Assembly (NCBI GenBank): GCA_041477815.1
Contig: JBGOUV010000089.1
Coordinates: 1-18,741, forward strand
DNA length: 18,741 bases
Direction of reading: 5' to 3'
Origin: JBGOUV01 sp041477815
GTDB taxonomy: Bacteria > Acidobacteriota > Terriglobia > Bryobacterales > JACQDG01
Shown: one piece after another, positions 6,337-14,811 of the stretch
Position numbering within the stretch: position 1 is the first letter of the stretch
Layout of the letters: the number at the start of each line of letters is the position of its first letter
Position numbers and translations under genes: made by a program
The notes under the pieces: generated by a model
Seen by the model: only the letters and a program-made list of their open reading frames with translations
Told to the model about the DNA's origin: nothing
Databases searched by the model: none

Positions 6337-7416
6337 CTATTTCTTCTCGTACAGGTAGCCCGCCTCCACAAACCGGCTCTGCCCGCTGTCATTCACCACG
6401 TACCGCGCCGGCTGCAGCTTGCCCTCCCGCTCCACCCGGCTCCATAGCGACACCGCTCCATGCTCCCCGTCCTTCCGCAGCGCGTAGAAGGAGAGCCCGA
6501 CCTGCTCCAGCTTGGCCATATCACTATTGAAATTGCGGACCACGCGCTTCAACGCGTCCAGGCAGGCCTCGCGCGGCGTCATTCCCCGGCGCATGCTCTC
6601 CACGACCGCATGGGCCCCGCAGATCCGGATATTCTCCTCCCCGCGACCGGTCGACCCGGCGGCGCCGACGTCCTGGTCCACGTAGAGCCCGGCGCCGATG
6701 AGGGGCGAGTCCCCCACCCGTCCGGCGATCTTCCAGGCCAGACCGCTGGTGGTCGTGGCCCCGGACATCTCCCCCCGGGCATTGAGCGCCAGACAGTTGA
6801 TCGTGCCGGCCGGAGGATTCCGGGCCACGTGTTGCGCCCACTCGATCCATTCCGGCCGCCCCAGCTCGGATTTCTTGTCCTTCTCCGGAGCGCTCAGCCC
6901 CGGTCCCCAGTTTCCCTTCCCCTGCCCGTCGCGCAGCGATTCTCTCCACACCCGCCACGCCAGCCGCGATTTCTCGGTCAGCAGGTTCTCCTCCTGGAAA
7001 CCGTGCCGCTTGGCGAACTCCAGCGCGCCTTTGCCTACCAGCATGATGTGGTCGGACCGTTCCATGACCAGCTTGGCCACCTGGGACGGCGTCTTGATGT
7101 TCTGGAGCGACGCCACCGACCCGGCCCGCCGCGTCGGCCCGTGCATGACGCTGGCGTCCAGTTCCACCACCCCGTCCTCGTTGGGCAGGCCGCCGTATCC
7201 GACGCTGGTATCGTCCGGGTCCAGCTCGTTGAGGTTCACTCCCCGGACGACGGCGTCCAGGGTGTCGGCGCCGCGTTGGATCAGGCCCCAGGCCAGGTTG
7301 CAGCAGTTCGTGCCGTTGGAGCTGGAGATGACGATGTTACGCGGGCCGGCCGCCGGCAGGAGCGCTGGAGTGGCGGCGGCGGCCGTTGAAAACTGGAACC
7401 ATTGGCGTCGGGTCAT
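6337..7416 (-). CDS. Glycosylasparaginase-family Ntn hydrolase, Tat-exported
   Basis: The start at 7416 gives 359 residues beginning MTRRQWFQFSTAAAATPALL, a twin-arginine-like signal; an in-frame start 23 codons earlier adds only an unlikely extension. The mature part shows the N(4)-(beta-N-acetylglucosaminyl)-L-asparaginase / isoaspartyl peptidase pattern. It has DTSVGYGGLPNEDGVVELDA near the N-terminus, the likely nucleophile Thr205 in PAGTINCLALN, then TTTSGLAWKIAGRVGDSPLI and GAGLYVDQDVGAAGSTGRGE for substrate binding. Such enzymes self-cleave before the Thr and hydrolyse the amide of glycosylated or beta-aspartyl asparagine. The classic residue before Thr is Asp (HDT in the flavobacterial enzyme); here it is Gly, as I recall for many bacterial homologues. 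It lies 79 nt downstream of the beta-propeller gene on the same strand and may be cotranscribed with it. Confidence 0.85.
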   Translation of the reverse strand: MTRRQWFQFSTAAAATPALLPAAGPRNIVISSSNGTNCCNLAWGLIQRGADTLDAVVRGVNLNELDPDDTSVGYGGLPNEDGVVELDASVMHGPTRRAGSVASLQNIKTPSQVAKLVMERSDHIMLVGKGALEFAKRHGFQEENLLTEKSRLAWRVWRESLRDGQGKGNWGPGLSAPEKDKKSELGRPEWIEWAQHVARNPPAGTINCLALNARGEMSGATTTSGLAWKIAGRVGDSPLIGAGLYVDQDVGAAGSTGRGEENIRICGAHAVVESMRRGMTPREACLDALKRVVRNFNSDMAKLEQVGLSFYALRKDGEHGAVSLWSRVEREGKLQPARYVVNDSGQSRFVEAGYLYEKK

Positions 7417-7495
7417 ATTCCAGACGATACCTGTCCCCGCCGCGGTTTGCAAGCACCGAACTTGTATCCGCCCACGTGGAATCAATGGCCCGGGT

Positions 7496-8527
7496 TCAAC
7501 GAGGCGTGGCCAGCACCAGCACGCCCCAGGGGCGGTCGCTCACTTTGACCTTACGGGTCACCGTGCGCGTGGCCAGGTCGATCACCGAGACATCATTCGA
7601 CGGGCCGTTGGCCGTGTACAGCGTCTTCCCATCCGGGGAGACGGCGATCCCCCAGGGGCGCTCGCCGGCCTCGAACGAATCCATCACCCGGTCGCCCGCC
7701 GTGTCGATCACAAAGACCTTGTGGGAACGTCCGGCGCTGACGTAGAGCTTCGTCCCGTCGGGCGACAAGGCCAACCCCATCGGCTTGATCGTGCGGTCGC
7801 CGAGCGTAATCGTCCGCAGGGGCTCGTGCGTGGCCGTGTTCACCGCCACTACGGCGCCGTCGTTCTCCAACGTCACATAGGCCCTCGATCCGTCCCGCAG
7901 GAAGGCCACGGACCGCGGGCGGTGCCCCACCGGGAAACTCTTCAACACTTTATTGGAGGCCGTGTCGATCACAAAGACCGCACCATCATTCTCCGACGTC
8001 ACATAGACGAATTTCCCATCCGGACTGATGGTGACGCCTTCCGGCTCCGAGCCCACCGGAATGGAGGTCTTCACGGCTCCCGTTTTCAGGTCGACTATGC
8101 TGGCCGCCGAGTTATCTTCGTTCGAGACATAGAGAAGATCCCCGTCCTTGGTCAGGTCGAACTGCTCGGGATCGGGACCGCTCTCCAGGATTCGCAGCAG
8201 CTTGTTCTGGCGGACGTCGAATACGCCGATGCCGTCGGCCCGGCGATCGGGCGGCGGCAGGGTGCTCTCATCGACGCCGGGAGGCGCGAACGGCGATCCG
8301 CTCAGCGCCACGTAGATGGTGTTTCCATCCGGACTGGCGTGAATGCCTCGAGGCCGCTTTCCCAGCTTGACGGTCGCCACCACTTCGTGGAGGGCGGAAT
8401 CGATCACGCTCAAATCCCCGGAGGCTTCATTGGTGACGTAAATGCGATAACCAGCCCCCTGCCGGCGAGAGCAGCCGGCCAGGAATCCGGCGCAGAATAT
8501 AAGTAGTATCCAGACTGGTTTGGTCAT
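7496..8527 (-). CDS. YVTN-family beta-propeller lipoprotein
   Basis: The start at 8527 gives 343 residues. MTKPVWILLIFCAGFLAGCS is a lipoprotein signal peptide with lipobox LAGC, which rules out the longer upstream frame. The rest is a run of about seven blades following YVTNEASGDLSVID, GKRPRGIHASPDG and similar, with repeated YVTxEN, VFVID and SPDG motifs (SEPEGVTISPDGKFVYVTSE, RPWGIAVSPDGKTLYTANG). The pattern fits the YVTN or lactonase-like seven-bladed propeller and recalls the beta-propeller proteins linked to PQQ-dependent catabolism. No catalytic signature is visible, so a binding or scaffold role in the envelope is as likely as an enzyme. It is divergent from the TonB-dependent receptor. 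Confidence 0.8.
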   Translation of the reverse strand: MTKPVWILLIFCAGFLAGCSRRQGAGYRIYVTNEASGDLSVIDSALHEVVATVKLGKRPRGIHASPDGNTIYVALSGSPFAPPGVDESTLPPPDRRADGIGVFDVRQNKLLRILESGPDPEQFDLTKDGDLLYVSNEDNSAASIVDLKTGAVKTSIPVGSEPEGVTISPDGKFVYVTSENDGAVFVIDTASNKVLKSFPVGHRPRSVAFLRDGSRAYVTLENDGAVVAVNTATHEPLRTITLGDRTIKPMGLALSPDGTKLYVSAGRSHKVFVIDTAGDRVMDSFEAGERPWGIAVSPDGKTLYTANGPSNDVSVIDLATRTVTRKVKVSDRPWGVLVLATPR

Positions 8528-8728
8528 GGGCGGCTCGGCATCGCGGGGGTAAACAGCACCGTGAAAATAGTAACACATCCTTCCGCCAAGGGCCGCCGCT
8601 CCGGCGCTCCACACCCGACTCACCACCGCGGAGGCCGGGGTGGCGGAGCGCCGGCGGCGCCTTCTGGTTCTCGCCGGCAGTTTTGGACCCACCGAGTAAC
8701 TTTCCCACCGTCCGGGTTAGTCTCTTTA
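8528..8728. promoter_or_regulatory. Divergent promoter region with a nested inverted repeat
   Basis: This is the 201-bp gap between the beta-propeller lipoprotein (leftward) and the TonB-dependent receptor (rightward). CCGGCGCTCC at 8601-8610 pairs exactly with GGAGCGCCGG at 8645-8654; inside it CCACC (8623-8627) pairs with GGTGG (8639-8643). The hairpin could be an operator, cruciform or leader structure. No clear sigma-70 hexamers were found. The receptor frame is open through this region back to 8561, but the encoded residues are Arg/Gly/Pro-rich and unlike a protein N-terminus. Confidence 0.4.
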
Positions 8729-11700
8729 GTGGTGGCTTTCCGGATCTGTTTACTGGCCCTCCTTCTGGCCCCGCTGGGGGTCGCTGAGCGCATCAGCGGC
8801 GGTGTGTCCGCGGCCGGCCAGCCCGTCCCCGGGGCGACCGTCACCGCCTCCCAGGGAAGCACTAAGGTCTCCACCGCCACCGACGACGCCGGCCAATATA
8901 TATTGGATAACCTTACCGCCGGAACCTGGGCCGTGGAGGTCCAGATCTTCGGCTTCCAACCCGCGCGCCGGGAGATTACCGCTCCGGCCGCCGCGAACTT
9001 CACCCTGGAACTGCGTCCCCGGGCGGCCCCGCCGGCGCAGCGGGCCAATGGTTTTCAGAATGTGCAGTTAAGCCAGCAAGTGGAGAATCAGGTGATGGCC
9101 GCTCTCTCTGCCGGGTCCTCCGTCGTGGCCGAGACTACGGCCGACTCCAACGAGTCCTTCCTGGTCAACGGCAGTATCAGCCCGGGGCTGACGCCCGCCC
9201 CTGGGGATGACCCCTTCGACCAGCGGCGCGCCGAGTTCGCCCAGCGCCTGGGCGCCCTGGGCGGCTTCCCCGGCGGCGGACCCGGCCTCGGCCCCAACGG
9301 CGAACCGGGCCAACAGACCCCCGGCGCGCCCGGCTTCGGCGGCGCAGGACCGGGCGGGGGTCCCGGCCGACCCGGCGGACCGGGGGGTGGCGGCTTCGGC
9401 GGGGGCGGCTTTGGCGGCGGCCGTGGCGGACCGGGTGGTCCGGGCGGCTTCGGCGGGGGCGGCGGACCTGGTGGCCCGGGCGGCTTCGGCGGGGGCGGCG
9501 GACCCGGCTTCGGCGGGCGTCGCGGACCCGGGGGCGGACCCGGCGGACCCGGCGCCCGTAATGCCAACGGTCCCCCCAGCTTTGGCAACCGCCGCAACCG
9601 CAACCGCGACACCATCCGCGGCGCCGTCTTCTTCTCCCTCCGCAACTCCGCCCTCGACGCGCGCCCCTTTTCGCTTACCGGCCAGACCGTCGACAAGCCC
9701 TCCTACGCCCAGAGCCGTTTCGGCGTCACCGCCGGCGGCATCCTGCGAATACCCAAGCTACTCCACACCGAGCGGACCTTCTTCTTCGTCAACTATTTCT
9801 CCACCCGCAGCCGCAACCCCTACCAGGCCGTCGGCACCGTGCCCACCCTGGCCGAGCGCTCCGGCGACTTCTCGCGCTCCCCTTCCACCATCTTCGACGC
9901 CGCCACTCGCTCCGCCTTCGCCGGCAACCTCCTGCCCGCCTCCCGCCAGACCGCGCCCGCCCTCGGCCTGCTCGGTTTCATTCCCCTCCCCAACCAGCCC
10001 GGGGCCGTCCAGAACTATCAGTATCTAACCTCCGTCCCCTCGAACACCGACAACTTCGGTCTCCGCCTGACGCATCCCCTCTCCCGCCGCAACAACCTGG
10101 CCCTCAACTTCAACCTGCAGCGGCGGCTGGCCGAAAACGCCCAGACCTACGGCTTCCGCGACGACACCTCCGGCCGCGGCCAGAGCTGGAACGTCTCCTG
10201 GAGCCACACCCTCGGCCCCCGCTTCATCAATCGCCTGGGCGGGAACTTCAGCCGCAACCGCAGCGAGACCGTGCCTTTCTTCGCATATAGCCGGGATGTA
10301 GCCGGCGACCTGGGCATCCGGGGCACCGCCCGCGATCCCATCAACTACGGCCCCCCCAACCTCTCGTTCACCAACTTCGCCGGCCTCACCGACGCCAGCC
10401 CCGTTCTGCGCCGCGACCAGACCGCCGCCGTCAACGACGGCATCACCCTGGTCCGCGGCCGCCACAATTTCACCGTCGGCGGCGAGTACCGCCGCATGCA
10501 GCTCAACACCCGCACCGATCAGAACGCCCGTGGGACGTTCAGCTTCAGCGGCCTCACCACCAGCGCCTTCGACGCCGCCGGTCTTCCCCTCCCCAACACC
10601 GGGTACGACTTCGCCGACTTCCTCCTCGGCCTCCCCCAATCCAGCTCGGTCCGTTTCGGCAGCTCCAATACTTATTTCCGCTCCACCGCCTACAGCGCCT
10701 ACTCCCAGGACGACTGGCGTCTCCGCCCCAACCTCACGCTCAACCTCGGCCTGCGCTACGAGTACTTCCAGCCCTTCTTCGAGAAGTACGACCGCCTCGC
10801 CAACCTCGACATCGCCCCCGCCTTCAGCGGCGTGGCGGTGGTCACCCCCGGCCAGACCGGCCCCTACAGCGGCGCTTTCCCGCGCGGCCTGGTCGACCCC
10901 GACAAGAATAATGTTTCCCCCCGCCTCGGCTTCGCCTGGAGACCTCTCCCCAAGCGCCACCTGCAAATCCGTGGCGGCTACGCCCTGTTCTTCAACGGCG
11001 CCATCTACAACCAGATCCCCAGCCGCCTCGCCTCGCAGCCTCCCTTTGCCAGCACCGCCTCGCTCACCACCAGCTCCGCCCGTCCCCTCACCCTGGAAGA
11101 CGGCTTCGCTCCCGGTCCCACCGCAACGATCACCAATACCTATGCGGTGGACCGCGGCTACCGCCTCGGCTACGCCCAAACCTGGAACTTCTCGATTCAG
11201 CAGGACCTCCCCCGCTCGCTGGTCATGGAAGCCGGCTACCTCGGCACCAAAGGCACCCGCCTCGACATCCAGCGCCTCCCCAACCGCGCCGCTCCCGGCT
11301 CGCCCCTCACCGCCGAACAGCGCCGCCAGATCGGCAACGCCGTCGGCTTCACCTTCGGCAGCTCCGAGGGCAACTCCATCTACCACGCCGCCCAGCTACG
11401 TCTCACCCGCCGCTTCCGCCGCGGCCTCTCGGCCAACGCCTCTTACACGTATTCCAAGTCCCTCGACAACGCCTCCACGTTCGGCGGCGGTGGCGCCGTA
11501 GTAGCGCAGAACGATAAGGACCTGGCCGCCGAGCGCGGTCTCTCCACCTTCGACCAGCGCCACGCCCTAAGCCTATTCTATATTGTGTCATCACCAGTAG
11601 GCCCCAACGGCTACGTCATGCGCCACAGCGGCTGGCCCACGCGCCTGCTAGCCGACTGGAATCTTTCCGGAGGCCTGACCGCCGGCTCCGGCTCCCCTTT

Positions 11701-12097
11701 CACCGCCCGCGTCCTGGGAAACCTCGCCAATTCCGGAGGCAGCGGCTCGGTAGGCAGCGGACGCGCCGAGGCCACCGGCCAACCCATCGATGCGGGCGGC
11801 GCAGCTTTCTTCAACCCCGCGGCTTTCACGCTACCCCCCGCTTCCCGCTTTGGCAACGCCGGCCGCAACACTATCCCCGGCCCCGGCTTCGTGACCCTGA
11901 ACGCCGCCCTGGGCCGCTCTTTCCGCGCCGGAAAGGACGAACGCCGCCGCATCGAGTTCCGCCTGGAGACCCAAAACACCACCAACCACGTCAGCTACAG
12001 CGGCATAGCCACCATCGTGAACGCTACTAACTACGGTCTACCTACCAATACTCGCCCCATGCGGACGATCCAAACAACCGTCCGCTACCGCTTCTAA
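8729..12097 (+). CDS. TonB-dependent receptor with carboxypeptidase-regulatory-like domain (acidobacterial type)
   Basis: GTG at 8729 (or 8732) is chosen because it opens a signal peptide (VVAFRICLLALLLAPLGVA), giving about 1122 residues. No strong Shine-Dalgarno is seen. Residues ~20-96 form a CarboxypepD_reg-like domain (GQPVPGATVTASQG ... DDAGQYILDNLTAGTWAVEV). A segment with SFLVNGSISPGL follows, then a Gly/Pro-rich stretch (~175-280). The outer-membrane barrel begins around RGAVFFSLRNSALDARPFSL and IPKLLHTERTFFFVNYFSTR, with repeated amphipathic strands (YSAYSQDDWRLRPNLTLNLG, NASYTYSKSLDNA), and it ends TTVRYRF with terminal Phe, as expected for an outer-membrane protein. Such receptors take up large substrates with TonB energy. 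No LPLNGR-type plug motif is visible. The substrate cannot be told. The downstream VWFA-related gene starts 7 nt after the stop. Confidence 0.85.
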   Translation: MVAFRICLLALLLAPLGVAERISGGVSAAGQPVPGATVTASQGSTKVSTATDDAGQYILDNLTAGTWAVEVQIFGFQPARREITAPAAANFTLELRPRAAPPAQRANGFQNVQLSQQVENQVMAALSAGSSVVAETTADSNESFLVNGSISPGLTPAPGDDPFDQRRAEFAQRLGALGGFPGGGPGLGPNGEPGQQTPGAPGFGGAGPGGGPGRPGGPGGGGFGGGGFGGGRGGPGGPGGFGGGGGPGGPGGFGGGGGPGFGGRRGPGGGPGGPGARNANGPPSFGNRRNRNRDTIRGAVFFSLRNSALDARPFSLTGQTVDKPSYAQSRFGVTAGGILRIPKLLHTERTFFFVNYFSTRSRNPYQAVGTVPTLAERSGDFSRSPSTIFDAATRSAFAGNLLPASRQTAPALGLLGFIPLPNQPGAVQNYQYLTSVPSNTDNFGLRLTHPLSRRNNLALNFNLQRRLAENAQTYGFRDDTSGRGQSWNVSWSHTLGPRFINRLGGNFSRNRSETVPFFAYSRDVAGDLGIRGTARDPINYGPPNLSFTNFAGLTDASPVLRRDQTAAVNDGITLVRGRHNFTVGGEYRRMQLNTRTDQNARGTFSFSGLTTSAFDAAGLPLPNTGYDFADFLLGLPQSSSVRFGSSNTYFRSTAYSAYSQDDWRLRPNLTLNLGLRYEYFQPFFEKYDRLANLDIAPAFSGVAVVTPGQTGPYSGAFPRGLVDPDKNNVSPRLGFAWRPLPKRHLQIRGGYALFFNGAIYNQIPSRLASQPPFASTASLTTSSARPLTLEDGFAPGPTATITNTYAVDRGYRLGYAQTWNFSIQQDLPRSLVMEAGYLGTKGTRLDIQRLPNRAAPGSPLTAEQRRQIGNAVGFTFGSSEGNSIYHAAQLRLTRRFRRGLSANASYTYSKSLDNASTFGGGGAVVAQNDKDLAAERGLSTFDQRHALSLFYIVSSPVGPNGYVMRHSGWPTRLLADWNLSGGLTAGSGSPFTARVLGNLANSGGSGSVGSGRAEATGQPIDAGGAAFFNPAAFTLPPASRFGNAGRNTIPGPGFVTLNAALGRSFRAGKDERRRIEFRLETQNTTNHVSYSGIATIVNATNYGLPTNTRPMRTIQTTVRYRF
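9262..9560 (+). repeat. Gly/Pro-rich low-complexity insert in the receptor gene
   Basis: About 300 bp of imperfect GGCGGACCCGGC / TTCGGCGGGGGC repeats encode runs such as GGFGGGGFGGGRGGPGGPGG. The block lies between the N-terminal regulatory-like domain and the barrel. Its extreme GC and repetitiveness suggest slippage; length probably varies between strains. Confidence 0.75.
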
Positions 12098-12104
12098 CTC
12101 TAAA

Positions 12105-14159
12105 ATGTGGTTCCTCCCCATCATCCTTCTCCTCCTCCCCCAAGCGGTCCGCTTCGAGACTTCCACCGACCTCGTCATAGTAGACGTAACCGTCCGCGAC
12201 CGCAGCGGCAAACCCATCGAAGGCCTGAAGAAGGAAGATTTCACGGTCCAAGAAGACGGCAAACCCCAAACCACCTCCGTATTCGAATACCAAAGCCTGA
12301 CCCTGGATCCCCTTCCCGCCCGAACCCTCGTCCCACGACCGCCGGCCCCCGTGGAGGCCCCCATCACCCGAGACCCAACACCCAAGACCGCGCCGCCCAC
12401 CCGCTACCGCGATAAGCGCCTCCTGGTCCTCTTCTTCGACTTCTCCAGCATGCCCCCCGCCGACCAGATCCGCGCCCAACAGTCGGCCCTCAAGTTCCTC
12501 AACGAGAAGATGACCTCCTCCGACGTAGTCTCCATCCTGACCTTCTCCACCCGCCTCAAGGTGGTCCAGGAGTTCACCGCAGACCGCCAGAAACTCGCCG
12601 AGATCATCCGCAACTTCCGTATCGGCGAGGCCTCCGACTTGGCCGGCGAGGCCGACACCGGCGAAGAGGAAGGCGAGGAGACCGGCGCGGCCTTCGTCGC
12701 CGACCAGACCGAATTCAATATCTTCAATACCGACCGCAAGCTAAGCGCCCTGGAGTCGGCCGTGAAGCGTCTCGCCTCCCTCCCCGAGCGCAAGGCCCTG
12801 GTGTACTTCTCGAGCGGCGTAGGCAAGACCGGGGTTGAGAACCAATCTCAACTCCGAGCCACCGTGAACGCCGCCGTGCGGTCCAACGTGGCCTTCTACC
12901 CCATCGACGCCCGCGGCCTGGTAGCCACCGCTCCCGGCGGCGACGCCTCGCAGGCCGCTCCCCGCGGGTCCAGCGTCTTTTCCGGCCGCGCCCAAACCCG
13001 CCAGCGCGAGCGCTTCAACGACCAGCAGGAGACCCTCTACACCCTGGCCGCCGACACCGGCGGCAAGGCCCTGCTCGACTCCAACGATCTCTCGCTAGGC
13101 ATCGCCCAGGCCCAGCAGGATGTCCGCAGCTACTACATCGTGGGCTACTACAGCACCAACCCCGCCCAGGACGGCCGCTACCGCCGTATCCGCGTCACCC
13201 TGGCCGGCCAGCCCCAAGCCAAGCTCGACTTCCGCTCCGGCTACTTCGCCGGCAAGAAGTTCGGCCAATTCAGCTCCGACGACAAGGAACGGCAGCTCGA
13301 AGAGGCCCTCGCCCTGGGCGACCCCGTCACCGACCTGCCCCTGGCCCTGGAAGTCAACTACTTCCGCCTCGGCCGCGAGCGCTACTTCGTTCCGGTAGCG
13401 GTAAAGATCCCCGGCTCCGAGATTTCCCTGGTCCGCCGCGGCGCTCGCGAGGAAATCGAATTCGACTTCATCGGCCAGGTGAAGGACGCCAAAGGACACA
13501 TCGTAGCCAGCGTCCGCGACGGCATCAAAGTGAAACTCGATCAAGCCAGCGCCTCCCAGCTAGGCCATAGGCATCTGCAATACGATACCGCCTTCACCCT
13601 GCCCCCCGGCCCCTACCGCCTCAAGTTCCTAACCCGCGAAAACCGCACCGGCAAGATGGGCACCTTTGAGGTGTCCTTCCTGATACCCGACGTAACGACC
13701 GAGTCCAAGTCCCTGCGTCTCAGCTCTATAGTATGGGCCAACCAGCGCGAGCCCCTGGCCGCCGCCGTCGGCGCCGCCGACAACCAAAAGAAGCTCCTCG
13801 CCCGCCATCCCTTGATCCGCGACGGCCAAAAGCTGGTCCCCAGCATCACCCGCGTCTTCCGCAAGGACCAGACCCTCTACGTTTACTTCGAAGTCTACGA
13901 CCCCGGCCTCGATCCCGACCGCCGAACTCCCGGCCTCGCCGCCAGCCTGAGTTTCTTCCGCGACCGCACCAAGACCTTCGAGACCACCCCCCTCCGCATC
14001 AGCCAGGCCAACACCGGCCGTCCCGGCGTGGCTCCCTTCCAGTTCCAACTGCCCCTCGCCCCGCTCGCCCCCGGCCAGTACACGTGTCAGATAAACGTGG
14101 TGGACGAGGTAGGCCGCAAGTTCAGCTTCCCCCGCGCGCGGCTCGTGCTGCTGCCTTAG
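12105..14159 (+). CDS. Exported VWFA-related protein (acidobacterial VWFA-domain type)
   Basis: The 684-residue protein begins MWFLPIILLLLPQAV, a short signal peptide. Residues ~20-60 carry TDLVIVDVTVRDRSGKPIEG ... DFTVQEDGKPQ, the hallmark leader of the VWFA-related acidobacterial domain family (TIGR03436). The von Willebrand A core runs from about 105 (RLLVLFFDFSSMP, a DxSxM form of the metal-ion site) through SSDVVSILTFSTRLKVVQEF, KALVYFSSGVGKTG and AFYPIDARGL to SYYIVGYYST near 345. The remaining ~300 residues are beta-rich and not assignable. It lies 7 nt after the TonB-dependent receptor, so the two are probably one transcript. An adhesion or assembly role at the envelope is likely but unproven. 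No own ribosome binding site is visible. Confidence 0.85.
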   Translation: MWFLPIILLLLPQAVRFETSTDLVIVDVTVRDRSGKPIEGLKKEDFTVQEDGKPQTTSVFEYQSLTLDPLPARTLVPRPPAPVEAPITRDPTPKTAPPTRYRDKRLLVLFFDFSSMPPADQIRAQQSALKFLNEKMTSSDVVSILTFSTRLKVVQEFTADRQKLAEIIRNFRIGEASDLAGEADTGEEEGEETGAAFVADQTEFNIFNTDRKLSALESAVKRLASLPERKALVYFSSGVGKTGVENQSQLRATVNAAVRSNVAFYPIDARGLVATAPGGDASQAAPRGSSVFSGRAQTRQRERFNDQQETLYTLAADTGGKALLDSNDLSLGIAQAQQDVRSYYIVGYYSTNPAQDGRYRRIRVTLAGQPQAKLDFRSGYFAGKKFGQFSSDDKERQLEEALALGDPVTDLPLALEVNYFRLGRERYFVPVAVKIPGSEISLVRRGAREEIEFDFIGQVKDAKGHIVASVRDGIKVKLDQASASQLGHRHLQYDTAFTLPPGPYRLKFLTRENRTGKMGTFEVSFLIPDVTTESKSLRLSSIVWANQREPLAAAVGAADNQKKLLARHPLIRDGQKLVPSITRVFRKDQTLYVYFEVYDPGLDPDRRTPGLAASLSFFRDRTKTFETTPLRISQANTGRPGVAPFQFQLPLAPLAPGQYTCQINVVDEVGRKFSFPRARLVLLP

Positions 14160-14461
14160 CGCGGGTCTCCAAACAGCCAAACAGTTCTCCGAGCACCGGT
14201 TGCCCGACCGGTCCCGCTGCCGGCGTGAAAGCCAGCGAAGGCCGCTCTCGGGACGGAGCTACCGCGAGTACATACAAATTGGCTGACAAGGAGGGATACC
14301 GGCATTCTAATAGGGGCTGGCGCGGTAAACGCAGCGGCGCCACGGCGCCCATGACCGTCCGGGGGCTCGCCCGTATTTCGCTCCTCGCCGGGCGGTCGGC
14401 GCGGCAAGCGAGGAGTGCGGCGGCAACGCCAAGTCCCATGCGATAGGGAGCTCTGATAATG
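14160..14461. other. Convergent intergenic region with several inverted repeats
   Basis: No gene is seen in these 302 bp between converging transcripts. ACCGGT at 14195-14200 and 14207-14212 can form a 6-bp stem with a 6-nt loop. GTCCCG (14211-14216) can pair with CGGGAC (14249-14254). CTCCTCGC (14381-14388) pairs with GCGAGGAG (14408-14415). None is followed by a T-tract on either strand, so classical intrinsic termination is doubtful. The middle part is less GC-rich (around 14270-14320). Whether any structured RNA is made here is unknown; I could not match a known riboswitch class. Confidence 0.4.
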
Positions 14462-14797
14462 CTACTTTCCCGCTTCGATCGACTCCACCTTAATGATCTT
14501 CGTCTTCTCGTACAACACGCCCTTCACCCGCACCTTCTGCGCGGCAAACCTCTCCGGCGTCCGCTGGTCGCTCAGGACGTAATACTGCCTGCCGTCGAAC
14601 AAGGCATACTTGACCTTCTTGTCGGACTTGACGCAGTCGATCACGCACTTGGCGTCGGGGAGCTGCCCCGCCATCATCTTGTGGTCCTTCTTACACATGG
14701 TCTCGGTGATGACCCCGGTGAAGACCTGGGCCTTCCCTCCGGCCGCCGCCGCTGCCGAGACCGCCAGCAGGGCCGCCCACAGTATTCGGTTGCGCAT
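14462..14797 (-). CDS. Small exported Cys/His protein (DUF5818-like)
   Basis: The start at 14797 is set by GGAGGT eight bases upstream; an alternative ATG at 14815 overlaps the previous stop (ATGA) but lacks such a site. The 111-residue product starts MRNRILWAALLAVSAAAAAG, a signal peptide, then FTGVITETMCKKDHKMM, DAKCVIDCVK and YALFDGRQYYVLSD, and ends with a small beta-barrel-like KVRVKGVLYEKTKIIKVES. The pattern (G.I.E..C...H, later KC...C) is one I know from acidobacterial DUF5818-like proteins of unknown function. The Cys/His set could bind metal or haem-like ligands in the periplasm. It shares fold and motif with the preceding gene (14812-15168) and is last in the operon downstream of a metal RND pump, so a metal-related role is inferred. 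Confidence 0.7.
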   Translation of the reverse strand: MRNRILWAALLAVSAAAAAGGKAQVFTGVITETMCKKDHKMMAGQLPDAKCVIDCVKSDKKVKYALFDGRQYYVLSDQRTPERFAAQKVRVKGVLYEKTKIIKVESIEAGK

Positions 14798-14811
14798 CGG
14801 TGGGGACCTCC

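Noticed and set aside
6698..8506. 602-codon plus-strand frame spanning two minus-strand genes
   Set aside because: It crosses two well-supported antisense genes and shows no protein-family motif.
9340..9560. Collagen-like or CRISPR-like repeats
   Set aside because: They are in-frame Gly/Pro codons of the receptor, without spacer structure.
10025..11386. 453-codon minus-strand frame inside the receptor gene
   Set aside because: Gly/Ala/Val-rich antisense shadow of a high-GC gene.
14211..14330. Possible riboswitch (c-di-GMP-like AAAGCC and structured flanks)
   Set aside because: Only a few bases match; the tetraloop/receptor and G-rich P3 signatures are not present, and no gene lies in the right place downstream.
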